This document shows positions 1 through 11,105 of a stretch of 64,000 nt of DNA, piece by piece. The DNA is from Lasiodiplodia sp. COLG20 (lineage: Eukaryota > Ascomycota > Dothideomycetes > Botryosphaeriales > Botryosphaeriaceae), in the NCBI GenBank assembly GCA_009801085.1, contig VNWV01000019.1, positions 228,718-292,717 on the forward strand. Reading direction: 5' to 3'. Made by a program: the position numbers and the translations under genes. The notes beneath the pieces are model-generated. The model saw only the letters and a program-made list of their open reading frames with translations, was not told where the DNA came from and made no database searches. Within the stretch, counting starts at the first letter, position 1. Each line of letters opens with the position of its first letter.

Positions 1-1498
1 ACGGTTGAAGCGGAACACAAAGCTGTTGGTATTGGGCTGGACATGGTTCCAAGAAAAGACATACAGTAATATGATATCTTCATTTCGGAATATATGCAGC
101 CACAATGCTTCTGTGTGATGAAGCCTCTGAGGCTATGATTGAAGAGACCTGGAATATAAACCAATCCGAAATAATAATCAGCCAAGAAATTGTTGGGCCA
201 GTCTGCTGTACCCAAACTACAGGATTGCAAGTTTGAAACGCTGTAGGCAATCCTCCAACCGCTCGGCCGAACTGCACATGATGCGTACGTACCTGCTGCA
301 CCGTTCGTCATGATAGCAAGCTGTGCCACCACTAGTCTGACAAAGCCGGTCATCTACAGAATCCTCCGCGTGTTGTACAATCAAGTTGCAGTAAGCAAGA
401 CACGTCAAACGGTCGCACCAATCAGTTCGTGGATAAATAAAGAAGAGTCGTGGATCCTCTTGGCGCTTACTTCAAGCAATTGGACCATCACTCTTGTATC
501 GCATTCACACAAATTTAGCTCAACTTCTAAAAGAGATGCAACTTAAATGAAATTGCAATATTGAAGGAAAACTCAATTCTGTAAACAGTTATTTCAAGGA
601 AGCATTTCAAGTTAAGATGATTTCGTTTTGTTTTCCATTGGTGCCATTACCAGTCCCACCTTGTCAAATCCCGGCACATTTGAAACATCGGCAGAGAGAA
701 TAAGCCGCAGTTACTAAGATAGAAGCGCGGCTACCGCCATACAGGTATTGAGGCCAAACAATAATCGACGTTGGTCTTACATCCATAAATATTAATGTGC
801 ACTCACACATAATGTGGGGTAACAGTACTGGCCAGGAAAATGTCTGGCAACACAATGTCGCGGTCGATCTTCTAAGCAGGGACGCCTGCACAGAGACTTC
901 TGTGCTGTTGAATGCTATCATTATTCTTTAGGGCAGTCTGCATTTGCAGGTCTGTGACTTGACAGCTCGCATGTCGTCATAGCTGCCTTGAACGCGTAGT
1001 CAACCACGATTCGGGCCCGATCAACGAGTGTACAGCGCCGCTGAGCCTCGATGTCGTGATGATGAATGTGCCGCCGCTCGACTGCGCCAACATGTAGACG
1101 TACGCGAGCTGCAAGCCGCTCAGCGATAAACCCTTCTGTATGCGGCTGTGTGTGAACGCCTACGCGGCATAGAACGAGTACGTATTTCAAGACGCATCCG
1201 CCAACCAATTACAACAATCTCATTCTGTAGACCGCGTTCACCACATACCAGCTGGCTCAGGCACTCAAGTTTAGGGGCAGACATCCACGCTATTGGTGCC
1301 CCTCCTCCCCGCTATCCCTCCGTGTCTTTGCTGATGCCTGTGGACCAGATGAACCTCAAATTGAGGCGTCAAATACTTTAAAAACATGGCATCCTCTGGC
1401 AATGAAACTGGTCTACAGTTCGCGTACATCTAGCCAGAAGGCAACAACATCACCACTCCTCCATCACCATCACCCGCCGCTCCCAACCCCCCTCACCG
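1..1498. other. Gene-poor left edge, no supported gene
   Basis: No gene is supported here. The longest open stretch that could be read as protein is on the minus strand at 921-1208 (95 codons). It has no recognisable motif, no credible splice partners and an unconvincing composition. A second minus-strand stretch at 664-921 is equally anonymous. The first 60 bases could be the end of a gene lying outside the window, but nothing supports that directly. Confidence 0.5.
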
Positions 1499-3084
1499 TC
1501 ACGGCACCAAATCAGCCACCAAAGCCCAATACGCCTCCTTCACCACCTTGCCCTCCTCCATCAGCCTGCCCTCCTCCAAAACCTCGCATATCCTCCACTC
1601 CAACCCACACGCCTTCAGCACCTCATCCGTCCACTCCACCGGTGGCCGGCTCAACCATTGCAGCCGAAAATTCCCCCCATTCCCCCTCTCGTCCACCCCG
1701 AAATTAAGCGAGACCTGGAGCCCGGGACGTTCGAATATCTCGAGCAGCATCATTTGCAGCCGCGGCATACCGCCTTGGGAAACTGCCCGGCCCGCCGCGG
1801 CGAAGAGCTGGTACAGTCCGCGCTCGGGCCGCGGGAGGGCGCGCTTCATGCGCTCGACCGGCGTGTTTTGAGCGGCATTATAGGCGAGTTATTCGGGGGT
1901 GGGGTCGGCGTAGAAGCGGCCTAGTAAGTTAAAAAGATGTTAGTAGATAAAGAGGGGGAGTAAAAGTAGTTTGTGGGTGCGAGGGGTGATGGGGAGCAGG
2001 GCATGCACACCGTAGCTATCCACCGGCTCGAAATTCAGATAGAGAGTCTCCAAGTGCGGCCATAAAGGCTGAGATGTTGGTGCTGATGCAGACTGCTGCT
2101 GCTGCTATTCAACTGTTGGCCAGAACAGTTCGGGGGACACGCGGAGGCCTTCGAGACTGAGGTCGCGCAGGTGCATTGACAGGTTGCGGATACCAATGCA
2201 TAGGATGTCAGGAGAGCCGGGCGTGACGGCGGGCGGCTCGTCTAAGCCGAAGGAAACGTAGCAGAATTTCGCTTCGAGTGTCTCGAGGCTGGAGATTCGA
2301 AGCTGGCTGATGCATGTGCCGAGCTCTGCGGGGAGAAGAACGAGTAAGTAGTTGGAGTAGATCGGATGCAGGAGATATACGTACCTTTACGACACTGGAG
2401 TCGTTCTTCGGGATTTATGATCATGTCATCGAGCCTGAGCTTCACATGGCGGAGTTCTTTCATCGTAGCCACAATACGTAGCAAGGATGACGGGCATATG
2501 CGAAGATTTTCTGCCAGTTGAAAGCTACTGACACAGCTCAGGTATGGCAACGTATTGCCAATCAAGTGAAGGTAGGGTCCTCCAGGATACCCCATTCCAT
2601 TGTAAAACTACTGCGCTACAGACCGGGAGCTGAATTCAAGTGTGAATGTCCTGCTGTTTGGCCACTCCAAATCCTGCAACACGTTCCAGAATTCACGGAC
2701 CGACTGTGGAAAGTGTCGGTCATTGGCCGCGCCTCCTTCTTCGAACCGTGCCTCGTCCGAATCAAGAGCAAACTTGTGGCTGGCGTAGAAGGAGATATGG
2801 CGAACAATTGCACGACGTCGAGCTGGATCATAATTCATCATCTGCTTAAACCGGGTTGGTGTGGTTGTATAGGCATAGTGCTTCTCTGTGAAGGCTTCGG
2901 AGCGAACTAAAATGTGCTGGAACGTCTCGCGCTCAATAATCGCATTCCATGTCCGGTTGACTACCGCGTACTGAGAGAGCCCTGGCTGATACCGCAGCGG
3001 AGTAACCTGGGAGCGTTCTTGGCGGTGAAGCTGGTCTAGTTGCTCTACAATTAGAAAAAAGACGTCCTCGGGAAGTTGTGGCAT
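1499..3084 (-). pseudogene. F-box protein pseudogene with three in-frame stops
   Basis: The minus-strand start (3084) opens with an F-box-like segment (PEDVFFLIVEQL, then a VNRTWN stretch). This is the usual N terminus of the large Pezizomycotina F-box family, whose members are presumed SCF ubiquitin-ligase adaptors. Downstream blocks fit the same family: a leucine-rich middle ending RHVKLRLDD, and a C-terminal AAGRAVSQGGMPRLQMM block. They read in one consistent frame except for TAG at 2608-2610, TAG at 2105-2107 and TAA at 1889-1891. Two introns can be placed: about 2327-2386 (GTACGT...CCGCAG) and a second just upstream of 1922 (acceptor ACTAG, before GRFYADP). Coding-like sequence continues in frame across every stop, so these are lesions and not gene ends. 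Each stop could derive from CAG or CAA by C-to-T, as RIP would do. The gene should be non-functional. Family assignment is fairly sure, exact exon ends less so. Confidence 0.75.
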
Positions 3085-3274
3085 GGTGGAGGATGCGGAG
3101 CTTGACTGCCGAAAAACGGAAGCGGGCGGACGAGTGCATTAAGTATCGCGGTTGTTCCGGACGCATCTTAAGCGAATAACATATAGAGCTCGAGCCATCG
3201 CCGATCTTCTACCAGCATCAGTCTTGCCGCCATGGAGTAATTAAGCTGGACAAAATAACATTTAATAGTGCCAG

Positions 3275-3600
3275 GGTTCGTAGCAAGCGCAAGCGGCTTA
3301 CCGAGAAATCAAGCAAGCGGCCTCGGAGTGCCCACTTAATTAAGTTTCAAGCTCAAGCGCTTGTTAACCATAACTCCTACCCTGCTAGGTTTAGCTCTTA
3401 CTATAAGAGGAATTCTCAGAGCTACAGCGCCGTGTAGATTCTTATTTTCGCGATTCTTTACTAAGTTATTCACGAGCCGGAGTTTTAAAAATACCTCTAA
3501 GAATAAGAGCTAAACCCATGAAGACAAAAGTACAACGTATTTATACTTAATATGCGCTTGCTACGATCCCGGGGCCACGCTTACGCTTAGCAAGCAAATT
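3275..3600. repeat. Foldback repeat relic
   Basis: Two patches on the left side recur inverted on the right side. GGGTTCGTAGCAAGCGCA near 3275-3290 matches the complement of the segment near 3554-3574 (16 of 18). The patch around 3387-3412 (TTTAGCTCTTA core) matches the complement of about 3495-3520. The order is mirrored, as expected for an imperfect foldback element. No transposase is visible and no clean target duplication was found. Confidence 0.5.
3281..3360 (+). repeat. Dispersed repeat, copy A (partner at 54194-54290)
   Basis: The block begins AGCAAGCGCAAGCGGCTTAC and ends TTAAGTTTCAAGCTCAA. It recurs about 51 kb away at 54194-54290 in the same orientation. Differences include several C/T and G/A changes and a short insertion in the distal copy. 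It overlaps the left arm of the foldback relic, so both copies probably descend from one repeat family. Confidence 0.65.
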
Positions 3601-4458
3601 ATCAAAACCTCAATTTTCTAAGGAGCGATACCACTGGAAAACTATACGTAATTATTAGCATGCAAAGTAATAAGTACTTACATTTAACATACGTAGCCGC
3701 TTTATAAGTACTGGCATTCATCACGCTTACGATGGTCTAACTTATAGAAGTATTCGAGAGTGGCACGGTCGTCTTACGTATGCTATAGTAGGATTGGCTG
3801 CCTACGTAAATAAGCACTAACGACAGCTTTTCTCTATAATAATTCGAGAACCTATTATCCTTCGCTGTATATACTTGTTGCGCTTGCTAAGTATCCTAGT
3901 TAGAGCTGTATCATGTAGTTTGACGCTTGTAACAGTGGTCCGGCTTGGCATTGAGGAACTAATGGGCAGAGTTATGGCAGCGTGTTGAGTCTTATCCCAG
4001 TTATAGCTCGTACGCAATTCCGATAGAGCGGGAACGTCGCCGTTGCTAGAGAAGTGGCCGAAGGTGCCTATATTTGTGCCTAACACTCTAGATTAGTGCG
4101 GCATCGAGTGCGGATAGATTAACACACCGACCTCGAACGATATCACGCGTCGAAGGGACTGATTATTTAGCACATCCTGGAGTCGAAGGCGTTTAAGTAC
4201 TTCGGAAATCATCTTGCCGAGAAATACTTGAACCTCAAAAGCTGCATAATAACAAGAGTTGCATGAAGAAGACTACAGTTAAGGTAATACAGACAAAAAC
4301 GATAATCTTGTAAAGGGAGTTTGTGAAATTATCGGTGTCGCTGGTGTGACAAGAGAAAACCGGCCGAAATACTCCAGTAAGGATTGATAGTAATCCTCAG
4401 CCAAGCTCCGGCCATTTGTAAGGTTCTGAAGATCCGAAACCAGCACTCAGTAATTGTG

Positions 4459-4639
4459 TACCGTAGCAGACCCATTAGTGCAACGGACCCATTAATGTAA
4501 ATTACACTTTGTCAGCTGTATCCGGAGTCTCTCATTTGCCCGCCAGCTTTACATTTTTATTAGGAAAAATCTGGCCTGTGCATTCTTGACTTGTCCGGAC
4601 AATACGATTGGTTGTTGCACTAATGGGTCTGCTACGGTA
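4459..4639. mobile_element. MITE, Tc1/mariner type with TA target duplication
   Basis: Perfect 24-bp terminal inverted repeats lie at 4461-4484 and 4614-4637. They begin CCGTAGCAGACCCATTAGTG and end GCTACGG. The element is 177 bp and is flanked on both sides by TA (4459-4460 and 4638-4639). That duplication is characteristic of Tc1/mariner/pogo (Fot-type) elements. It has no coding capacity, so it would depend on a transposase elsewhere. Perfect terminal repeats suggest a fairly recent insertion compared with the decayed repeats nearby. Confidence 0.85.
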
Positions 4640-4690
4640 ATGTATGTCCTCGGCAGCTCGACAAATTCCACGATACACTAAACACCCCTA

Positions 4691-5562
4691 CTATGCAAGA
4701 AATCCTCCATCTGCAGGGTAAATACCTCCCGTTATGAAGCTGGCATCGTCGCTGAGCAAGAAAGCTATCAACGCCGCAACCTCTCTGGGATCTCCTTTGC
4801 GGTCCAAGCACTGATACTTAGTGGGAAGTGGGTGGCCCAGCATCCTCTCCGATTCACGGGACAATGGGGTGTCAATCACCCCACTAAAAGGCCATTAGCA
4901 ACCGAGTAACGGTAGTCCTCTCCAGGAATACTCACGGGAGAACGGCATTGACCCTGATGCCAGATTTTCCGCCCTCTCTCGCCGCGGACTTGGTCAAGCT
5001 GACGACGGCGGCCTTGCTGGCGCCATAGGACGAGGCCGTCGGCGAGCCGATCATGCCCGCCACGCTCGCGACGTTCACAATCGAAGCCGCGGGTGCAGCT
5101 CGGGCGAGCTGCGCTTTCATGCAAAGAAATCTGTTGTTCTGGTGTATTAGCTTCAGCACCCAGGAAAGATACAGTCTCCGTCACTTACACGCCGCGGCAG
5201 TTGATATCCATGGCCATGTTCCACGCGTCCGTTTCGATGTCCTTGATGAGACCGTAGGTTCCCGTCGTGCCGGCCACGTTGGCTGCACCGTCCAGCTTGC
5301 CAAACTCGTTTACGGTCTTCTCAATCCATGCTTCGACCTGCTCCTGATTGCGGACGTCAACGACGGCTGTAATTATTTTGCAATGCGGAAACGCTTTCCG
5401 AAGCGTTTCTGCAGAGTTGTTCAACTGTTCCTCGTTGAAGTCGGCGAGGGACAGATGCGCGCCGCGCTCGGCGAGCAGCTTGGCTGTCGCGAAGCCTATG
5501 CCGCCTACTGCCACTCCGGTGATGGCAATGAATTTGCCAGCGACGTTTGCTGAAGATGTCAT
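4691..5562 (-). CDS. Short-chain dehydrogenase/reductase (classical SDR)
   Basis: NAD(P)-dependent oxidoreductase; substrate unknown. Three exons, 5562-5189, 5130-4936 and 4883-4691, join in frame to 253 aa, the usual classical SDR length. The introns are 58 and 52 bp with GTAAGT and GTGAGT donors. Visible motifs are the nucleotide-binding TGVAVGGIG (residues 15-23), NVAG in place of the common NNAG, the catalytic triad Ser147-Tyr160-Lys164 (YGASK), and a PG-V-x-T-P segment after the last splice. An acidic residue after strand beta-2 (LADFNEE) suggests NAD(H) preference. There is no signal peptide, so it is probably cytosolic. It does not sit in an obvious pathway cluster. Confidence 0.9.
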
Positions 5563-5631
5563 GGTGTCGTTCGTCTCGTTCAGAAAGATGCTCAGTGTTC
5601 GATGCCGATGGATTCATTTACACTGGCTTGG

Positions 5632-5640
5632 CCTTTTATA
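5632..5640 (-). promoter_or_regulatory. TATA box of the SDR gene
   Basis: The minus strand reads TATAAAAGG about 70 bp upstream of the SDR start codon, a normal position for a fungal TATA element. Confidence 0.5.
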
Positions 5641-6203
5641 TGTTGTAGGGCTACCCACAATTCGTGTTTAGTGTCGATGCGCAGCGAAACCGAGATACGA
5701 GTATTTCGTGCTTCGGATGGAAAGGTGACTCATGCTATGCGACTAGCTTTGTAGAGTCATACTGCAAATCCACTGAAAATTTATTATATTTTATTTGGTA
5801 TAGGGCGTACATGTCGCGGAATTGTGGAATGAAAACTCTATTCAGTAAAGCATGCTATGAGGCTGGCCGACATTTCGAATCTACTTACTATAGACTGTGA
5901 GTGCGGAGGATGTATATTCGTGCAAGAGCCGTCTCGTAATGGACCTTCCATGAATGCCCTGCTAGCTTACATCTACCTAATAACTACCAAACCTCAGGGT
6001 CGCTGGATCCTTAATTGCAAAGTCACTTTACAAGGACTCTGCCATGCTCCGGGAAAGTCTCTAGGAATTACGAAATAAGTGTGCATCTTCAAACAAATGT
6101 CTAGATTCAACGATTGTCCATCTTCAAATGAGTGTCTATCTAAAATATGTGTCCAAGGTGTACCGAGGTCATATTTAATGGCTCTCCACCTCTCTGCGCC
6201 TCA
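5641..6203. other. Intergenic, nothing recognised
   Basis: Only short unconnected open stretches in a moderately AT-rich spacer between the dehydrogenase promoter and the 3' end of the secreted-protein gene. No RNA gene or repeat was seen. Confidence 0.5.
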
Positions 6204-6742
6204 TTACTCAATTCGGCAGCCAAAATGGCTGGCGAGCTTCTCACGGAAGGCCCCAACCAGGCAGTCCTCGATGGAGTCGCCCGCACCGATCAGCTGGTTG
6301 TTGTCGATGAGCCAACTCGAGTGAGGGGTGCTGAAATAGCACCGAATGTTGTTCTTAATGCCGCCGCATTCTAGAGCTTCATGTCAGAAACGAACACACT
6401 CGTGGCAGCATAATGCTAAGTCAAGCTTACTCGCGATGTGATCATCGAATTTACCGCAGACTTCTCCCAGCCGGTCAACTATGCTGGAATCGGTGGTGGA
6501 GTACGCAACACGGTAGCGCTGCAACGCATCCTCCTTCCATTTCTTGATGATTGCGGCGTTGGCGACGCACGGGCCGTCGGCTACGATAGTTTTGTGAGAA
6601 GCTTGCCCGTGGTATGGGTCTGGTGTTCCGAGTCCTCACCGGTATCCCTGGAAGCGACATCTCTGGCAGCGGGAGCCGCGGCGGTAGAGGAAACACAAAG
6701 CCCCAAGACAACGGCGGCGATAGCAGAGTTGGAAAACTTCAT
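6204..6742 (-). CDS. Small secreted cysteine-rich protein (candidate effector)
   Basis: Three exons, 6742-6640, 6580-6431 and 6370-6204, join in frame to 139 aa. The introns are 59 and 60 bp with GTGAGG and GTAAGC donors; the first has a CTCAC branch site 18 nt before its TAG. The protein begins MKFSNSAIAAVVLGLCVSS, a clear secretion signal, followed by an Ala-rich stretch and an RD pair that may mark a short propeptide. The mature part has six cysteines (contexts GPC, EVCG, AKCGG, IRCYF, EDCL, FGCR), enough for three disulfides. An ATG 45 bp upstream would mask the signal peptide, so 6742 is preferred. No family was recognised. Size, secretion and cysteine content match effector-like or defensive fungal secreted proteins, but role and target are unknown. 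Confidence 0.75.
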
Positions 6743-7853
6743 AGTGACTGGATTATTTGTTGCGGAAGTGGGACAAAATGTAGTCAAAGATTTAGCACCG
6801 GCGCTGTGGTAAATACAATGTGAAAGTGGATGATATTGATGAGGCTTTGGATGGTTCTTTCACGCTCTTTTATAATGGCCTCGATAGGCATGCTAAGATC
6901 TTTTGCTCGATCAATAATGATTCATATGTCGAAAAACACATGATGCAACGCTTTCCTCGTCTGGAAGTGTCGGCATATTTTCAGCTTGATCGCTCAATAC
7001 CTTGTACATGGAACGCTTCCCGTATCCAAGTATCTAAGTAAGGCTGAAGGAGTTATCGAATACGGAATATGATGGCCCTTGAATCATATTTCAAGTCTCC
7101 AGAATGCACTGTTAAGGGTAGTTTGCAGTAAGCCGACTTCCTAGAAAGGAATTCACTGTAAGCCTTAGGCTGTATTAAGCGTGCCAAGACCGTAAATTCA
7201 ACTCGGAAACCGAAGAGAATTACGCTCCGCATCGATTCGGCTTGCCTAAATAAGACAAGCTTACGTGGGGGCCAGAGACTGCGGTTTTCAAGAAGGCATG
7301 CGTATACACGTGTTAGTAAGTGCTGAAAAAAGTTGGTGTACTTTGCACTGTAGTCGAGGGAAATCTGTACCGTTCCGACAATCCCGATGATCTGTGGATG
7401 CATAGAAAGCAAGATTGTGAAGACACAGGTCTTCTAACTGTTCGCCTTTACCGGTGACTAGACTTAGCCGGGCTGTATCTTTCCGTGCCTTTGCCTCATT
7501 TCCATCGATACATATTTTCCGCTGCAGCCTGTCTCTTGCGAGAGCGCTTTAAGTAGTCAGATTCATTCTGGACATCACGTGCTGCACGTAAATCTTTCAG
7601 GAGGGATTTTGCCTTGGGCTTTGATCGTGCTGCAGCACTTGTGCGAGAATTGCAGTAATTTATATCAATGCATTTTAATGGTGAGAGTGTTGTAAAAATA
7701 ATATGAACATCAGACTCTCGTGCCCCCCGGAGCTGTGAGAGGCGTTTACATAAGCGATATTCGTTACGTAATAAGGAGTGATTCCGGGCCGGTGGCAGAG
7801 ATAAGCCGATCCGTTTTCACTCCACAGCTCCCTTGATCCTCCACTCCCACAAC
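6743..7853. other. Intergenic; TATA near 6867, otherwise nothing clear
   Basis: A minus-strand TATAAAAG at 6867-6874 lies 125 bp upstream of the secreted-protein start and may be its promoter. A 119-codon minus-strand stretch at 7053-7412 has no domain, no conserved-looking pattern and no supporting context, so I leave it uncalled. The last 350 bp form the promoter of the Zn2Cys6 regulator. Confidence 0.45.
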
Positions 7854-9826
7854 ATGGCTGATGCTCCGATCCGCCGCAAGAAAATATCGTATGTTGAACT
7901 TGACGACTGGGCTGGAAACAACTAACACGCCGCCAGATGCAAGCGTTGCCAGACTCGCAAGGTTTGTAACTTTGCTACTCGGGAGAGATCCATTCTCACG
8001 CTCGACAGCTTAAATGTACACGGACCAACCCATGCTCGAATTGCTCGGCGGGTGGTCATACATGTCAGTTTCGTGAGGATGACTCGCGGAAACGCCCTGT
8101 CGCTCAAGACTACGTCAGGGCACTCGAGGCTCGTGTGGCTTCGTTGGAGTCCTTTCTTAAGCAACTGAAAGCCGAGTCTCCCGAGGGCAGGTTCAAATTG
8201 CTTGATTCTCTCGCTTTTGAAGACCACCTTGCTAGCTCAGACCAGAATGGCCCGAAGAAAGAACCCTCACCGTCGCCCTCCATGGCGTGCCTCCGACGGA
8301 CGAACGATGGGCTGATCTCTTACCACGGCCCCACGAGCATTTACCATGTGGGCTCCGAAACCCCTCCAGAGATTGATCAATTATCTGTCAGTAACGTTTG
8401 CTCATCTCCTGGCACCCCAGGTCAGGCCGTGTCCAAGGATCCTTTCATTGAACAGGCCGTAATTATCTTCTTCCGATGGCAATATCCCCACTTTATGTTT
8501 ATTTATCGAGAGGCCTTCCTACTAGACTACCTCTTGAACGCTTATTCTGGGAGGTATTGCACTCAATCACTTCTCTACGCTCTCGCAGCCCTGGGCTCGC
8601 TGGGGTCCATTGAAGCGGGTCTTCGGGAAATGAGCGAATGCTTCTTTGACAAGGCAAAGGTGGCTGTTGAGCTAGAACTTGGGCAGCCGCATATCACTAC
8701 TGTTCAGTCCCTGCTATGCCTTGCTTTCTATGAAATTGGGCGTGGTAAAATATCCCAGGGATGGCTTCTCTCTGGAATGGCCTTCAGAATTAGCCAGGAC
8801 CTTGGCTTGCAGCGAGGCCTGAAGGACGATAGCAGCCCCACGGTCTGCATTGACCATGAGATTCGCGGAAGAGTCTACTGGGGATGCTACACCTCTGACG
8901 CACTCATCAGCTTGATCTTGGGCAGGCCGGTTTTCTTTCAAGATCGAGATTCGGTTGTCGATCCCAGTGAGCCACTGCCTGACAATCCTGAGCTCGAATC
9001 TTGGCTTGAATCAGGAGCCACAGACTACAAGGTCTCAAAACTCATCCCGTATCTCAAAAGTCTCAGCAAGCTCGGCGGAGTCATGCATGAGACACTTTCG
9101 CGCGTCTTTGCACTCAAAGCCAGTTCTGGAGACGAGAAACAGGGGTTGATCCATCAAGTCGATGTGGACCTTGGCCGCTGGCTTGAGACGCTCCCTGAAG
9201 AGATTCGGTGGAACCGCTGGTGGCCCGTCAACAAACCGCTGGAGCCACACATTGCTGCTTTGCACCTGACCTTTCTCTGCGTCCGCATCTGCATCCATCG
9301 AGAGAACATGGTCTCATCTCGTGACACCACATCGGCCAGATCTTCTCGGGAGCACTGCGAGTCCCTCATTGGAATGGTCGTTCAACTCATGAGACATTAC
9401 AAAAGTCAGCACGATCTCCGTCAGGCACCCATTATTTTTGTGTATGCGAGTGCTCTTGCTCTGGACGTGCATAGTTTGCTGCAAAGACCTCGAGATTGTT
9501 CATTGCCATCCAGCACAGTGTCGACCGACTTTCCAGTCCGCGTTTTGAAGCGGGATCTTGAGAAATGCGGCAAAACATGGAAAATCTCCGAAGAGATCTA
9601 TCTGAAGCTGGCACGCAATGAATCCAGAGAAATCCCAGACGAAGTAACGGATGAAGTTACCAGCAGTGCCGCCCCATCAGCTCAACAACTGCTTCACGAC
9701 GCATCATCTGATCCTTTCGCTGAGTTTGACGCACAAAACCAGGAACTGTCATTATTTGGATTTTCTCCCTACCAGACAGACATGGAAACTTCTTTTTGGG
9801 ACGATTCAATGTTCCCGAGCATGTAG
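7854..9826 (+). CDS. Zn2Cys6 transcription factor with fungal-specific middle domain
   Basis: DNA-binding regulator. Exons 7854-7888, 7937-7961 and 8009-9826 join in frame to 625 aa. Two small introns (48 and 47 bp) interrupt the zinc cluster, a common fungal arrangement. The cluster is complete: Cys13, 16, 23, 29, 32 and 39 (C-x2-C-x6-C-x5-C-x2-C-x6-C), followed by a basic linker and a heptad-like ALEARVASLESFLKQL dimerisation segment. The middle region (about residues 160-400) matches the fungal-specific transcription factor domain, with FFRWQYPHFMFIYR and GLQRG-type blocks like nitrate-regulator (NirA/Nit-4) relatives. The C terminus is acidic and aromatic. Its stop lies 4 bp from the convergent PLP-enzyme stop. 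It could regulate that enzyme and the permease beyond it; this is inferred from position only. Confidence 0.9.
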
Positions 9827-9830
9827 CAAC

Positions 9831-11105
9831 TTAACAGAGAGTGATACCCGCCTCCTTTCCCTTCTCCAACACCTCCAACAGACGATCGATATCGGCCTCG
9901 TTGTTGTAAAACCCAACCGACACCCTGATCCCCAGCCTATACGCCGACACTCTGATTCTCTCCTTCTCCAACAGCTCCATCCACCTCTCATCCCTCAACG
10001 CCAGCACCGTCGCCTGCGGCGCGCGCTTCTCCTCCTCCACCTCCCCGACCACCGGCACGCCCAACCGCCCAGCACCCTCCCTCAACCGCCTCCCCAGCGC
10101 CCTCAAATGCGCCTCCACCGCCTCCACACCGACATCATACAGCAAAAACCTTAACGCCGCCCTCGCCGCATGCACCGCCACCAGCGAAACATTCAAATGC
10201 TCAAACCGCCTCGCACTCCCATGATACACCAACCCCTCCTCCGCACTGACCGTCAAATCCGCGTTCAGATTCGCCACCGCCCCCGCCCCCACAATCGGCG
10301 GCGTCCCCTTCAACTCCCCCAGCACACCCGGGTCCACATACAGCGCCCCCAGCCCCGTCGGACACCCCAGCCCCTTGTGCAGCCCAAACGCCGCCGCCGA
10401 CACCCCCAGCGCCTGCACGTCGACGCGCCCGAACCCCACTTCCTGCGTCAGGTCCGCCAGCACGTGTATCCCGCGCGGCCGCATCGCGCGCGCTATGCCG
10501 GCCACGTCGTTGCGCTGGCCCGAGTGGAACATGCAGCTAGACAGCCCGACGGCGCGGGTGCGCGCGTCGACGTAGGGCGCGAAGGTTTCGGCCGTCGCGT
10601 GGAACTCGTGTGCGGTCCCGCCGGTGGGGATTTGGCGGACTTCGAGGCCGGGGATGCTGTCGCGCAAGGCCAGCCAGCCGCAGGCTTGGTTCGGGTGCTC
10701 CGAGTCGAGGATCAGGACGTTGTCGCCCGGCTGGAGGGCGAGGGAGCGCTGGAATAAATTGAGGCCCTCGGTAGTGTCGCGCGTGAGGGCGATGGTGGAG
10801 GCGGAGGGCGCGTGCAGGTAGGTTGCCAGCAGCGCGCGGAGGTCTTCGGCGCGGGTTTGCCAGGTGGGTTTCGGGTGTGGGGAGAAGGTGGCTTCGTCGA
10901 GGAAGGAGTGGATGGCGGAGCGGACGATGAGGTTCATGGGGGGTTGGAAGGACGCGTTGAGGTAGGTGTGTGCCTGGCCCGAGGCGTCGCGGTGGGTGGC
11001 GACGGGGACGAGGGCGCGGAGGCGGGAGAGGTCTCGGGGTGGGTCTTGGGGTGAGAGGCGCATGGTGGAGGTGGTGGCAGTAGTGGTGGTGGTGGAGGAA
11101 GCCAT
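9831..11105 (-). CDS. Class-V PLP-dependent aminotransferase / cysteine desulfurase-like enzyme
   Basis: Intronless, 424 aa. It resembles the aminotransferase class-V fold (isopenicillin-N-epimerase-like and desulfurase-like enzymes), cytosolic by default. Supporting blocks in order: an N-terminal YLNASFQPP substrate-pocket stretch, TRDTTEGLN (phosphate-binding Thr region), DSEHPNQACGW, the cofactor-contacting block LADLTQEVGFG where the family Asp sits, and AFGLHKGLGCPTG with the Schiff-base lysine near residue 244. The last segment (IRVSVGFYNNEADIDRLLEVL) is the usual family C terminus. The start at 11105 is followed by a Thr-rich stretch, which may be dispensable; a second Met lies at residue 15. 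The reaction cannot be fixed from sequence; epimerase, desulfurase, lyase and transaminase activities all occur in the family. The neighbouring permease suggests amino-acid metabolism. Confidence 0.85.
   Translation of the reverse strand: MASSTTTTTATTSTMRLSPQDPPRDLSRLRALVPVATHRDASGQAHTYLNASFQPPMNLIVRSAIHSFLDEATFSPHPKPTWQTRAEDLRALLATYLHAPSASTIALTRDTTEGLNLFQRSLALQPGDNVLILDSEHPNQACGWLALRDSIPGLEVRQIPTGGTAHEFHATAETFAPYVDARTRAVGLSSCMFHSGQRNDVAGIARAMRPRGIHVLADLTQEVGFGRVDVQALGVSAAAFGLHKGLGCPTGLGALYVDPGVLGELKGTPPIVGAGAVANLNADLTVSAEEGLVYHGSARRFEHLNVSLVAVHAARAALRFLLYDVGVEAVEAHLRALGRRLREGAGRLGVPVVGEVEEEKRAPQATVLALRDERWMELLEKERIRVSAYRLGIRVSVGFYNNEADIDRLLEVLEKGKEAGITLC

Larger units (their letters stand above)
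3085..4690. other. Intergenic tract rich in repeat relics
   Basis: Between the F-box pseudogene and the dehydrogenase there is no supported gene. The tract holds the foldback relic at 3275-3600 and the MITE at 4459-4639. A minus-strand open stretch at 3817-4086 (89 codons) has no recognised domain and may be part of a decayed element. Confidence 0.55.

Noticed and set aside
7053..7412. A 119-codon minus-strand open stretch
   Set aside because: No domain, no promoter or splice support, and ordinary for AT-balanced intergenic DNA.
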